From contig NZ_MVHT01000078.1 of NCBI RefSeq assembly GCF_002086275.1, positions 1 to 33,573 of the forward strand: a DNA stretch of 33,573 nucleotides, in the 5' to 3' direction. The translations under genes were made by a program, and so were the position numbers. The stretch comes from Mycobacterium intermedium (GTDB taxonomy: Bacteria; Actinomycetota; Actinomycetes; Mycobacteriales; Mycobacteriaceae). Under the pieces are notes generated by a model, which saw only the letters and a program-made list of their open reading frames with translations, was not told the DNA's origin and did not search any database. Each line of letters opens with the position of its first letter. Within the stretch, counting starts at the first letter, position 1. Below, in pieces: positions 7,493 through 14,914 of this stretch.

Positions 7493-8518
7493 ATGGCCAA
7501 GCCGCCGTTGTCGATGAAGCCGACCGGATGGTTTCAGGTCGCCTGGTCCGACGAGATCGGCGTCGGTGACGTGCACAAGATGAAGTACTTCGACCAGGAG
7601 TTGGTGGCCTGGCGGGCCGAATCGGGCCAGCTCACGGTGATGAACGCCTACTGCGAACACCTCGGTGCCCACTTGGGTTACGGCGGCAAGGTCGTCGGCG
7701 AGGTATTGCAGTGTCCCTTCCACGGATGGCAGTGGAGCCACGAGGGCCGCAACGTCTGCATCCCCTATCAGGACCGCCCCAACCGAGGCCGACGCATCCG
7801 TACCTATCCCGTCGTCGAACGCAACGCTTCGGTCTATATCTGGCATGACATACAGGGACGCGCGCCGTACTTTGAAGCACCGGACGTGTTCGCCAGCTTC
7901 GGCGACGGCAGCAGCGTCGACGATTACTACCCGCAACAGCGGCTGTACCGGGAACGCCTGGAACTGCATCCGCAGTACGTGCTGGAGAACGGCGTGGACT
8001 TCGCGCACTTCAAGTACGTGCACGGCACACCGATCGTGCCGGTGTTCACCCGGCACGACTTCGACGCCCCGGTGTCTTTCGTCGACTTCACCATCACCTT
8101 CGAAGGCGACGACGGGCAGAAGATCGAGGATGTCAACAGCGGGGTAGAGGCCATCAACGGCGGTTTGGGAGTCGCAGTGACCAAGAGCTGGGGGATGGTC
8201 GACAACCGCACCATCTCTGCAATCACCCCGGTGGACGAGTCCACCTCCGATGTCCGGTTCATGGTCTACATCGGTCGCAAGGAGTCGAAGGATCCGGCGC
8301 GCGCCGAGGCGCGGGCCCGCGAATTTGGTCAGGAAGTGATTCGTCAGTTCGAGCAGGACGTCCACATCTGGCAGCACCAGCGCTACTCGGATCCGCCCGC
8401 ACTGGCCACCGACGAGTATCGAGGCTTCACCGCAATTCGCAATTGGGCCAAGCAGTTTTATCCCGACGGCATCGGCGGCAGCGCCGCTGAAGTTTACGCA
8501 GCAATCCAGAAAGGCTGA
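7493..8518 (+). CDS. Rieske non-haem iron oxygenase, terminal oxygenase component
   Basis: A 341-residue oxygenase of the ring-hydroxylating or ketosteroid-hydroxylase (KshA-like) type. The Rieske [2Fe-2S] site is CEH (C54, H56) and CPFHGW (C74, H77). The catalytic mononuclear iron site is in ENGVDFAHFKYVHG (bridging D169, ligands H172 and H177). The order and length are normal for a single-subunit terminal oxygenase. It needs an electron-transfer reductase, and none is encoded nearby. The ATG is preceded by GAGGAGG. A DapB-like dehydrogenase follows 5 bp downstream, so both are one operon opposite the TetR/epoxide hydrolase pair. A lipid or steroid-like substrate is a guess from family resemblance only. 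Confidence 0.93.
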   Translation: MAKPPLSMKPTGWFQVAWSDEIGVGDVHKMKYFDQELVAWRAESGQLTVMNAYCEHLGAHLGYGGKVVGEVLQCPFHGWQWSHEGRNVCIPYQDRPNRGRRIRTYPVVERNASVYIWHDIQGRAPYFEAPDVFASFGDGSSVDDYYPQQRLYRERLELHPQYVLENGVDFAHFKYVHGTPIVPVFTRHDFDAPVSFVDFTITFEGDDGQKIEDVNSGVEAINGGLGVAVTKSWGMVDNRTISAITPVDESTSDVRFMVYIGRKESKDPARAEARAREFGQEVIRQFEQDVHIWQHQRYSDPPALATDEYRGFTAIRNWAKQFYPDGIGGSAAEVYAAIQKG

Positions 8519-8523
8519 ACCGC

Positions 8524-9612
8524 ATGAATGCACCCGCTCGACCCACCCGCGTCTTCCAGGTGGCCACCGGAAACGTCGGGTCCGAGATGATCAAGCGGCT
8601 GCAATCACATCCGGACCTGGAACTCATTGGGGTGCACTGCTATTCGGCGGAGAAGGTCGGCAAGGACGCCGGGGACCTCGCGGGCATCGGGCCGATCGGG
8701 GTCAAGGCAACCGGTTCCATCGAAGAGATCATCGCCGCCAAACCGGACGTGCTGACCTTTCACGGCGTGTTTCCCGACGAGGATCTTTACGTCAAAGTGC
8801 TTGAGGCCGGGATCAACATCGTCACCACGGCCGACTGGATCACCGGCTGGCACCGCGACACCAACCATCCGCATCCGTCGGGAAAGCCGGTGACTCAGCT
8901 GTTGGCCGAGGCCTGCGAGAAAGGCGGATCGACCTTCTACGGGACCGGCATGAACCCCGGCTTGAACCAGATCCTGGGCGTGGTGTGTTCGGCCGACGTC
9001 GCCGAGATCGAGAACATCACCACCATCGAATCCGTCGACGTGTCCTGCCATCACTCCAAGGACACCTGGATCGAAGTCGGCTACGGACAGCCGGTCGACG
9101 ACCCGGAGATTCCGTCGAAATTGGAGAAGTACACCCGCGTCTTCGCCGACAGTGTGCTGTTGATGGCCGACTGTTTTGACCTCAAGCTCGACGAGGTCAA
9201 GTTCAGCGCCGAATTGGGTGCCTGCACCAAAGACGTCGATCTGGGCTGGTACACGCTGCCCAAGGGGTCGCTGGGCGGCAACTACATCAAGTACCAGGGC
9301 ATGGTCGACGGCGTCCCGCGGATCGAGACGCACCTGGAATGGCAGATGACCCCGTACACCGAACCGCACTGGAAGATCAGGGGTTGCTACATCACCAGCA
9401 TCAAGGGCGACCCGTGCATCTACAACAAGCACATGGTCTTTCCCAAGCCCGGAGTCGACCTGTCCAATCCGGACAATTTCGCCTCCATCGGCATGACCAT
9501 CACCGGTATGCCGGCCCTCGCGGCGATCAGGTCAGTGGTCGACGCCCCGCCCGGCTTGCTCACCAGTGCCGACATCCCGCTGCGCGGGTTCGCCGGCCGC
9601 TTCAAGCTGTAA
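8524..9612 (+). CDS. DapB-like NAD(P)-binding dehydrogenase
   Basis: A 362-residue protein starting with a Rossmann nucleotide-binding segment (RVFQVATGNVGSEMIKRL, residues 9-26). It is followed by a DapB-type middle (FHGVFPDEDLYVKVLEAG, NIVTTADWITG) and a conserved GTGMNPG motif. It resembles the dihydrodipicolinate-reductase-like / 2,4-diaminopentanoate-dehydrogenase-like proteins that mycobacteria carry in many copies, often beside catabolic oxygenases. It is unlikely to be the lysine-pathway DapB, which is much shorter (about 245 residues). It starts 5 bp after the Rieske oxygenase stop and probably oxidises or reduces an intermediate of that pathway. The substrate is unknown. Confidence 0.85.
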   Translation: MNAPARPTRVFQVATGNVGSEMIKRLQSHPDLELIGVHCYSAEKVGKDAGDLAGIGPIGVKATGSIEEIIAAKPDVLTFHGVFPDEDLYVKVLEAGINIVTTADWITGWHRDTNHPHPSGKPVTQLLAEACEKGGSTFYGTGMNPGLNQILGVVCSADVAEIENITTIESVDVSCHHSKDTWIEVGYGQPVDDPEIPSKLEKYTRVFADSVLLMADCFDLKLDEVKFSAELGACTKDVDLGWYTLPKGSLGGNYIKYQGMVDGVPRIETHLEWQMTPYTEPHWKIRGCYITSIKGDPCIYNKHMVFPKPGVDLSNPDNFASIGMTITGMPALAAIRSVVDAPPGLLTSADIPLRGFAGRFKL

Positions 9613-9626
9613 CCCCACCATTGCGG

Positions 9627-9684
9627 CGAGCGTGCGTGTCGGTACGCGACACGCCGGTGGACGTTGTACAACTGCGCACGCTCG
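9627..9684. repeat. Nested inverted-repeat element downstream of the dehydrogenase gene
   Basis: The outer arms are CGAGCGTGCG (9627-9636) and CGCACGCTCG (9675-9684), a perfect 10-bp match. Inside lie GTGTCG/CGACAC (9636-9641 with 9647-9652) and the perfect palindrome GTTGTACAAC (9663-9672). The whole could fold into a branched hairpin 15 bp after the stop at 9612. It has no T-run, so it could be a non-canonical terminator or a dispersed intergenic repeat. Confidence 0.5.
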
Positions 9685-9719
9685 GCGCTGAGGCGTGCCG
9701 GCAGCGCCGGCCGCAATCG

Positions 9720-9791
9720 GTGCCGTCGTCCCACACCGTCTACGCCACCAACCTCACTGGCGGTGTGGTGTCGCTGATCGAATCTCGATAA
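9720..9791 (+). pseudogene. Possible remnant of a YVTN-type beta-propeller protein (C-terminal blade)
   Basis: The frame 9720-9791 reads SSHTVYATNLTGGVVSLIES before a stop. This matches the feel of the YVTN beta-propeller repeat (VYVTN...VSVID). It is far too short for a gene and has no start of its own. The 221-bp gap around it otherwise holds only the inverted-repeat element at 9627-9684. This may be coincidence. Confidence 0.2.
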
Positions 9792-9833
9792 TGGTCGCAC
9801 AGTCGCTATGCGCAAATTGACGTCGGCGGGGCC

Positions 9834-10085
9834 TTAATGGCAATGCGCGTTGAGATTTGTGCAATACATTCCGACGCCACCCCAGTCATCTTTTGGAGCA
9901 CTCTCACCGGTCGAATTCTTGCTCGAATTCACCGACAGAGCAGGGGTGTTCGTCAGTAGGAAATCGACGATTCCCGGCGCCGGGGCGGGGTCTGGCTCCG
10001 CGTGCGCGATGCCGGTGCCGGCCGCGAGCGCCGCGACGCTGATTGCGCCTAGGAGAAGCCCCTGGGCGCACATATGACGTTTCAT
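9834..10085 (-). CDS. Small secreted protein of unknown function
   Basis: An 83-residue protein with a convincing Sec signal peptide: MKRH, a hydrophobic core (LLLGAISVAALAAGTGI), then a cleavage site after AHA, giving a mature N-terminus EPDPAPAPG. The mature part is about 54 residues and ends DWGGVGMYCTNLNAHCH, with two cysteines near the C-terminus that could form a disulfide. The ATG has a strong GAGGAGGG ribosome binding site, which supports real translation. I do not recognise a family. It is convergent with the dehydrogenase gene and divergent from the MspA-like gene, with 189 bp to that neighbour and no obvious function link. Confidence 0.7.
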   Translation of the reverse strand: MKRHMCAQGLLLGAISVAALAAGTGIAHAEPDPAPAPGIVDFLLTNTPALSVNSSKNSTGESAPKDDWGGVGMYCTNLNAHCH

Positions 10086-10274
10086 CGTCGCCCTCCTCGA
10101 TCGTGCGCCTTAAATCGTAGCCGCCTGAGCAAACCAAGTAAGCAAAGAACTGCCGACCAGGCGCCCGAGCGTTACCCCAGCGTTTCGCAGTGAGGTCGCA
10201 TAGCAATTACGAATGCAGAACAACTGCGGTTCATAGACCGCAAATTCCGAGCAGCGAATTGAACCGTCCGTACC

Positions 10275-10973
10275 GTGTCGCACGTGAGGCCGATCACCGC
10301 CGCTGCTCGCCGCTATCTGGCGACCGCGGTTTGCCTGGTCATGGCAGTGACCCTGTCTCCGCCGACGGCCGCTGAACCCGACGCTGATCCCGCGGCTTCT
10401 GATGCGGCGAAACCGCCCGACGGACAAGTACCCTCGGCCGATCCGATCACCTACCACACGCCCGAAGGCTGGATCTTGACACTCGGGGCGAAGGACGAGG
10501 CTCAACTCCCAGTGCCACCGTTGACTACCGCGGCATCGTCTCGCGAATACCTCGCGAGCGGCACATTCACCGCGTTGCTGAAAGGACTAGAACAGCCCCG
10601 AGGCACATTTGAGGTGGGTTACGAGATCGGTTGCGGAATCGATATGAGCACATCCAATGGCGTCACAATGGCGGGGAGCGCCGGCATCAACCCGGGCGTC
10701 GGCTTTCCGTTGACCGGCGGTTTCATCCCGTTAGTTACCGTGCCGATGAACGGTGTGATCACCGTGGGGCTGAAACCCGGCCTGGTAATCGTGGTGCCGG
10801 TGGTCAAGAAAGAGTTCCGGGGTGCAACTCCCCGGGTCATAATCACAGGCTTCCACGTGAAAATTGACGGGTGCGTGGGTCAGTCGTTCATCCGTTCCTA
10901 CGCAACTCTGACTCAAGTGACGGATGAATCTGACGTGGTGCTGTCCTACGTCGGTGTCACCAAAGCTGTTTGA
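10275..10973 (+). CDS. MspA-family porin-like exported protein
   Basis: A 232-residue protein with an N-terminal signal peptide (core YLATAVCLVMAVTLSPPTAA, cleavage near TAA-EP). The mature protein shows features of the MspA outer-membrane porin family: GTFEVGYEIGCGIDM corresponds to the GTLELGYQIG segment of MspA, and the final strand IRSYATLTQVT...VVLSYVG matches the MspA C-terminal pattern. MspA makes octameric channels through the mycolate membrane, but this protein is divergent and pore activity is not assured. Two cysteines in the mature part, in EIGCGID and DGCVGQS, are not found in MspA as I remember it. The GTG start has no obvious ribosome binding site; an alternative GTG lies 9 bases in. 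Confidence 0.7.
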   Translation: MSHVRPITAAARRYLATAVCLVMAVTLSPPTAAEPDADPAASDAAKPPDGQVPSADPITYHTPEGWILTLGAKDEAQLPVPPLTTAASSREYLASGTFTALLKGLEQPRGTFEVGYEIGCGIDMSTSNGVTMAGSAGINPGVGFPLTGGFIPLVTVPMNGVITVGLKPGLVIVVPVVKKEFRGATPRVIITGFHVKIDGCVGQSFIRSYATLTQVTDESDVVLSYVGVTKAV

Positions 10974-11039
10974 TCGACTTCGCGGGAGATGGCGCGACGC
11001 TTTGCTGATTACTGAACTGGACGGGGCTCTTCGAGTACG

Positions 11040-11246
11040 TTGACCGTGAAGCTGACGCGCAAGAGCTTTGCGCACGCCCCGCTCGTCGTCCTTTTGATTG
11101 CCAGTCTGTCGACGAACTGGACCAGGCCATACCTGCGCCTCGGGCGCATCGGCTACGTCGGCATCGCGCTGGGACTGCTCATTGCCGTCGCCGGCGTGGT
11201 GTGGCTCTTTGCGTTCGACGGCCACCGCGGCACGAAGCGACGGTGA
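11040..11246 (+). CDS. Small putative membrane protein, unknown
   Basis: A 68-residue frame beginning TTG (a GTG follows two codons later). It has two hydrophobic stretches, about residues 13-25 (APLVVLLIASLST) and 37-60 (GYVGIALGLLIAVAGVVWLFAF), and a basic C-terminus (GHRGTKRR). Its stop overlaps the GTG of the next small frame by 4 bases (GTGA), which hints at real coupled translation. No family is recognised and no clear ribosome binding site is present. It lies in a 516-bp stretch between the MspA-like and radical SAM genes and could also be a remnant. Confidence 0.35.
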   Translation: MTVKLTRKSFAHAPLVVLLIASLSTNWTRPYLRLGRIGYVGIALGLLIAVAGVVWLFAFDGHRGTKRR

Positions 11247-11473
11247 TCATTGTGATGAACGTCGTTATCGTCACTATGTCGTTCATCGGTGCGATCGTCT
11301 CGTTTGCCCCCTCCCTCAATGCGGAATTGGACTTTGGGCCCGAGCTGACGGTCATGGGAACGATCCACGAGATCGAGTACGACGTGAGTTTCGTTCTGGG
11401 TAGCCCGGGTTCTTCGGCATACCGTGGATCGAGAAGTTCAGCGATCCTCAACTTGACGGATCAGTCGAACTAG
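11243..11473 (+). CDS. Small putative membrane-anchored protein, unknown
   Basis: A 76-residue frame starting at the GTG that overlaps the previous stop. It opens with a hydrophobic segment (MIIVMNVVIVTMSFIGAIVSFAP), which could be a membrane anchor or uncleaved signal, followed by a polar tail (ELDFGPELTVMGTIHEIEYDV...). The overlap with the preceding membrane frame suggests a coupled pair of tiny membrane proteins. No family is recognised. It ends 16 bp before the radical SAM gene. The evidence is coding-pattern and arrangement only. Confidence 0.3.
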   Translation: MIIVMNVVIVTMSFIGAIVSFAPSLNAELDFGPELTVMGTIHEIEYDVSFVLGSPGSSAYRGSRSSAILNLTDQSN

Positions 11474-11489
11474 TGTTCGACTAGAGGGC

Positions 11490-12518
11490 ATGCGCTGGTC
11501 CAACCAGGCGATCGCGGTCAACGGCACACCCGTGGACGACGGAGCGCTACCCGGACTGCAGCGCATCGGCTTCGTCCGCAGCGTCCGCGTACCGCAGTTC
11601 GACCGAATCACCTTCCATGAGGTGCTGTGCAAGTCGGCGCTGAACAAGGTCCCCAACGCCGCGGCATTGCCCTTCCTCTTCACCGTCAACGGCTACCGTG
11701 GCTGCTCGCACGCCTGCCGCTATTGCTTCGCGCGGCCAACCCACGAATATCTGGACTTCAATCCTGGCGATGACTTCGACACGCAGGTCGTCGTCAAGAC
11801 CAACGTCGCCGAGGTGCTGCGCCGCGAGTTGCGACGGCCGTCCTGGCGACGCGAGACCGTGGCTCTCGGCACCAATACCGACCCTTACCAACGCGCCGAG
11901 GGCCGTTATGCCCTGATGCCGGGCATCATCACGGCACTGGCGGAATCCGGAACGCCGCTGTCCATCCTGACCAAGGGCACCTTGCTGCGCCGTGACCTGC
12001 CGCTGATCGCCGATGCGGCGCAACAGGTTCCGCTGTCAGTGGCGGTGTCGTTGGCAATAGTGGACTCGAAATTGCACCGCGACGTCGAGCCGGGCACTCC
12101 CACCCCGCAGGCACGCCTGCAGCTCATTAAGGCGATCCGCGACGCCGGCCTGAACTGTCATGTCATGGTCGCACCGGTGCTGCCGCACCTCACCGATTCC
12201 ACGGAGCACCTCGACGCGCTGCTCGGCCAGATCGCCGGCGCCGGTGCCACCAGCGTCACGGTGTTCGGACTGCACCTGCGTGGGTCGACGCGCGGCTGGT
12301 TCATGGCGTGGCTTTCCCGCCAGCACCCCGAACTGCTCGGCGCATACCAGGAGTTGTACCGCCGCGGAGCGTATCTGCCCGAGAGTTACCGAGACATGCT
12401 GCGCCACAGGGTCGCGCCTTTGGTCAAGAGATACCGACTGGCCGGGGACCAGCGACCGTCCACCGTCGCAGTAGAAGCGGCTAGCGCGCCGGAGCTCCTG
12501 CAGCCGACGCTGTTCTGA
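11490..12518 (+). CDS. Radical SAM protein (spore-photoproduct-lyase-like family, Rv2578c-like)
   Basis: A 342-residue protein with the [4Fe-4S]/SAM-binding motif CSHACRYC (C72, C76, C79) followed by FARPTHEYL. This pattern is typical of the Rv2578c / SplB-related group of radical SAM proteins. Further on come the SAM-barrel segments VALGTNTDPYQRAEG and TPLSILTKGTLLRRDLPL. The reaction is not known; family members are often annotated as photolyase-like or DNA-repair-like without proof. The ATG at 11490 fits the family start (MRW..QA). It is convergent with the phosphatase gene, the two stops being 1 bp apart, in the same arrangement as Rv2578c/Rv2577 of M. tuberculosis. Confidence 0.9.
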   Translation: MRWSNQAIAVNGTPVDDGALPGLQRIGFVRSVRVPQFDRITFHEVLCKSALNKVPNAAALPFLFTVNGYRGCSHACRYCFARPTHEYLDFNPGDDFDTQVVVKTNVAEVLRRELRRPSWRRETVALGTNTDPYQRAEGRYALMPGIITALAESGTPLSILTKGTLLRRDLPLIADAAQQVPLSVAVSLAIVDSKLHRDVEPGTPTPQARLQLIKAIRDAGLNCHVMVAPVLPHLTDSTEHLDALLGQIAGAGATSVTVFGLHLRGSTRGWFMAWLSRQHPELLGAYQELYRRGAYLPESYRDMLRHRVAPLVKRYRLAGDQRPSTVAVEAASAPELLQPTLF

Positions 12519-12519
12519 G

Positions 12520-14076
12520 TCAGTCGCCGCGGGGCTTGGTGAGGGTGAACTGGTCGATCGGCGTCACCTCGCCGAACGGCCCCGTCACCGCGTAATGCGT
12601 CGCCTTGATCGACGTGGTGCCGCCCGGCTGTCCCGGGTCGACGTCGAAAGCCGAAAAGCCGTAAGGGTTGTCGCGGTCGCGGAATGCCGACCACGGCGCA
12701 TCCTCCATCACGTAGATCGGCTTCTTGTGACCGCTTTCGGGGTCGACATCGCCGACGCCGGTGATGACCCGGCACTTGAGGTCGGCATAGAACTTGCCGT
12801 TGGTCGGCTTCGAGGTGCCGCCGCCGCCGATTACCAGATGTACCGTGCCCTTCGTGGGGTCGATGACGTCGGTGCGGGTGTCGACGGGGATCGGGGTCCG
12901 GGTGTCGCTGCCCAGCGCCCCACGCAGCGGATGCGAGCGCTCGTAGTGGTGTTCGTGGCCGCACAGCACCAGGTCGACGGCGTATTGGTCGAACAGGGGT
13001 AGCCAGTCCTGCCGGATACCGAGATCGGCGCCGTTGGCCTCGGCGGTGGAGATCGCCGTCTGGTGCATGCACACGACCACCCAGTCGATGTCACGGTCGC
13101 GTCGGGCGGCGGCGAGTTCACTTTCCAGCCAACGCCGTTGCTCGCCACCTGAATAGCCGTGCACATAGGTGTTGCCGGCATCCTGAAACGCCACGTCGTC
13201 GTTCTGCAGGGCGATCACCCGCACCGATCCGGCGGTGAACGAGTACCACAGGCCGCGAAGCTCTGGGCTCGACCCCGAGTCGGGTACCGCGAAGAAGGTC
13301 TGGAAGGCGCCGTAACCGATTGGGCCGTTGCCCTTTTCGTTTTCGTGATTGCCCGCCGCCGGCATCCACGGCCGGTAACGCGCGGAGCGGGTGTTGTTCT
13401 GGAACCAGTCCGACCAGGTGCGGACGCGGTCGCTGGCCAGGTTGGCGTAGCACAGGTCGCCGTTGACCAGGTTGAACAGCGGCGCCATGCGCTCGATCGC
13501 GACGGTGGTGTCGCCGGCCGCCGGGGACCCGATGTGGTCGTTGAGATACCGGCCTTCGGTCAGGTGGTCCAGCATCGGCGTCGACTGGTCACCGAAACTG
13601 GTGAAGCGCAGGGGTTTTCGCCCGGCTGGAGCCGTTCGGATGGTGCCCAACTCCGGCGTGGTGCCGTCGTGCACCGCGGCATACACATAGTCGGTGTCGG
13701 GCGTGAGGTTGGACAGGCGTGCGTGATTGACGCGAATTTCACTGCCAGACTTGGCATCCCGGTACGTCCTGGTTTCCGCCGCCACCACACTGCCGAAGCC
13801 CGTCGTCGGTGTGCCCAGCAGCACCTGCGGATTGCGGACGGCGTCGGTGGTGTGCCACGAGACGACGACCTCGGTGCCGGCATTGCGTCCGAACTGCAGA
13901 TGCAGCCCGCCCACCGGGGGAGCGCCCGTGCGGTCCGGTTGGTACCAGACACCCGGGCCGTGGCTGGGTGAGCCCAGCAGCTTGGCACCACCGAGTCCGA
14001 CACCCACCCCTGCGACGGCCGCCGCGCCCGTCGTCAGCAAGGTACGACGGCTGATCCCCTGTCTGGCGTCATCCAC
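12520..14076 (-). CDS. Tat-exported purple-acid-phosphatase-like metallophosphoesterase (Rv2577-like)
   Basis: A 518-residue exported enzyme. The N-terminus has a twin-arginine signal (ISRRTLLTTGAAAVAGVGVG). A fibronectin-like purple acid phosphatase N-domain follows (about 55-150, LQFGRNAGTEVVVSWHTTD...LTPDTDYVYAAV). The metallophosphoesterase domain then has the metal ligands in FGDQS, NGDLCY, GNHEN, CMHQTA and GHEHHYERSHP, and a C-terminal segment follows. All five metal-binding blocks are intact, so a dinuclear metal phosphatase acting outside the cytoplasmic membrane is expected. The physiological substrate is unknown. A GTG at 14076 is used, placing the twin arginines at residues 10-11. 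It shares its arrangement with Rv2577, convergent with the radical SAM gene. Confidence 0.92.
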   Translation of the reverse strand: MDDARQGISRRTLLTTGAAAVAGVGVGLGGAKLLGSPSHGPGVWYQPDRTGAPPVGGLHLQFGRNAGTEVVVSWHTTDAVRNPQVLLGTPTTGFGSVVAAETRTYRDAKSGSEIRVNHARLSNLTPDTDYVYAAVHDGTTPELGTIRTAPAGRKPLRFTSFGDQSTPMLDHLTEGRYLNDHIGSPAAGDTTVAIERMAPLFNLVNGDLCYANLASDRVRTWSDWFQNNTRSARYRPWMPAAGNHENEKGNGPIGYGAFQTFFAVPDSGSSPELRGLWYSFTAGSVRVIALQNDDVAFQDAGNTYVHGYSGGEQRRWLESELAAARRDRDIDWVVVCMHQTAISTAEANGADLGIRQDWLPLFDQYAVDLVLCGHEHHYERSHPLRGALGSDTRTPIPVDTRTDVIDPTKGTVHLVIGGGGTSKPTNGKFYADLKCRVITGVGDVDPESGHKKPIYVMEDAPWSAFRDRDNPYGFSAFDVDPGQPGGTTSIKATHYAVTGPFGEVTPIDQFTLTKPRGD

Positions 14077-14150
14077 ATACGCTTCATACCGAAGCCAAGC
14101 GACCTGCGGGTGAACGCCCCCTCCACGCGCCCGCGCAGACCTGCTCGGTC

Positions 14151-14406
14151 GCGAGTGTGTGGCCTAGGTACCCGCATTCGTCGTGGGCGGGCAAAAACTT
14201 CCACATTCGGTGAGCCCGTCAGTCGCGCGCCCGCACTCACCGTCGCCGAGTGTGTGGCCTGTGTACCCGCATTCGTCGTCGGGGGGCAAAAACCCCACAT
14301 TCGGCGAGCCCGCCAGCTGCGCGCCCGCACCCACCGTCGCCGAGTGTGTGGCCTGTGTACCCGCATTCGCCGTCGGGGGGCAAAAACCCCCACATTCAGC
14401 GACCTT
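14151..14406. repeat. Tandem 95-bp intergenic repeat, two full units plus a partial third, each with a hairpin
   Basis: The 394-bp gap between the phosphatase and the secreted-protein gene is mostly this repeat. The phrase GAGTGTGTGGCCT recurs at 14153, 14248 and 14342, giving periods of 95 and 94 bp. The third copy loses similarity after about 14403. Each unit has CCCGCATTCG, a G-rich/C-rich hairpin around GGGGCAAAAACCCC (5-bp stem in unit 3, 4-bp in unit 2, replaced by GTGG...CCAC in unit 1) and CACATTC. There are no unique spacers, so it is not CRISPR. It may be a dispersed mycobacterial intergenic element or a variable-number locus. Confidence 0.85.
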
Positions 14407-14470
14407 TGCAGGGCCGCGCACCTACTCGGCGCAAATTCAATTGGGTAACGAATCCGGTAGCGTCGTCGAT

Positions 14471-14914
14471 ATGACGAACGTGCGAAAACTGGCAAGCGCA
14501 TGCGCGGCAGCATCGGTCGTGGCCGCGTGGGCAGCGTTGGCTTCCGCCGCGACCTCACATGCAGATCCGGCCGGCCACCAAGTCACCTACACGATCACCA
14601 GCACCGGAAACCTCACCGGCAATGTCCGCTACATCAACAGTGACCCGCCCAGCCAGGCGGCCTTTGACGCCAACTCGTCGCAGTATCTGCTCACCGTACC
14701 GACCACCTTCAGCCCCGGGGACCCGCTGGTCTACACCGCGACGCTGAACAACCCGAACCAGTGGGCGTTCGTGACCGCCAGCGGCGGCTGCAAGTGGCCC
14801 GACTGCAGCTCCGGGGTGCTCGCGGAACTGCACTGCGAGATCGCCGTCGACGGCCAGGTGGTGGCCAACCAAACCGCCACCACCGGGGTCACCTGCTCGA
14901 CTCGGCCCTGGTAA
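14471..14914 (+). CDS. Small secreted protein (Rv2576c-like)
   Basis: A 147-residue protein with a signal peptide (MTNVRKLASACAAASVVAAW...SHA, cleavage near SHA-DPAG). The mature domain is beta-rich (VTYTITSTGNLTGNVRYI, YLLTVPTTFSPGDPLVYTATL), resembling the extracytoplasmic domain of MmpS-type proteins. Four mature cysteines (GGCKWPDCSS, LHCEIAV, VTCSTR) suggest disulfides. It fits the position and size of M. tuberculosis Rv2576c. The ATG at 14471 is the first after the repeat region and precedes the signal peptide; the longer reading would translate the repeats. Its 3' end overlaps the convergent regulator gene by 26 bp. Function is unknown. Confidence 0.8.
   Translation: MTNVRKLASACAAASVVAAWAALASAATSHADPAGHQVTYTITSTGNLTGNVRYINSDPPSQAAFDANSSQYLLTVPTTFSPGDPLVYTATLNNPNQWAFVTASGGCKWPDCSSGVLAELHCEIAVDGQVVANQTATTGVTCSTRPW

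Noticed and set aside
14151..14406. CRISPR array
   Set aside because: Units of 94-95 bp follow each other directly with no unique spacers and no cas genes nearby.
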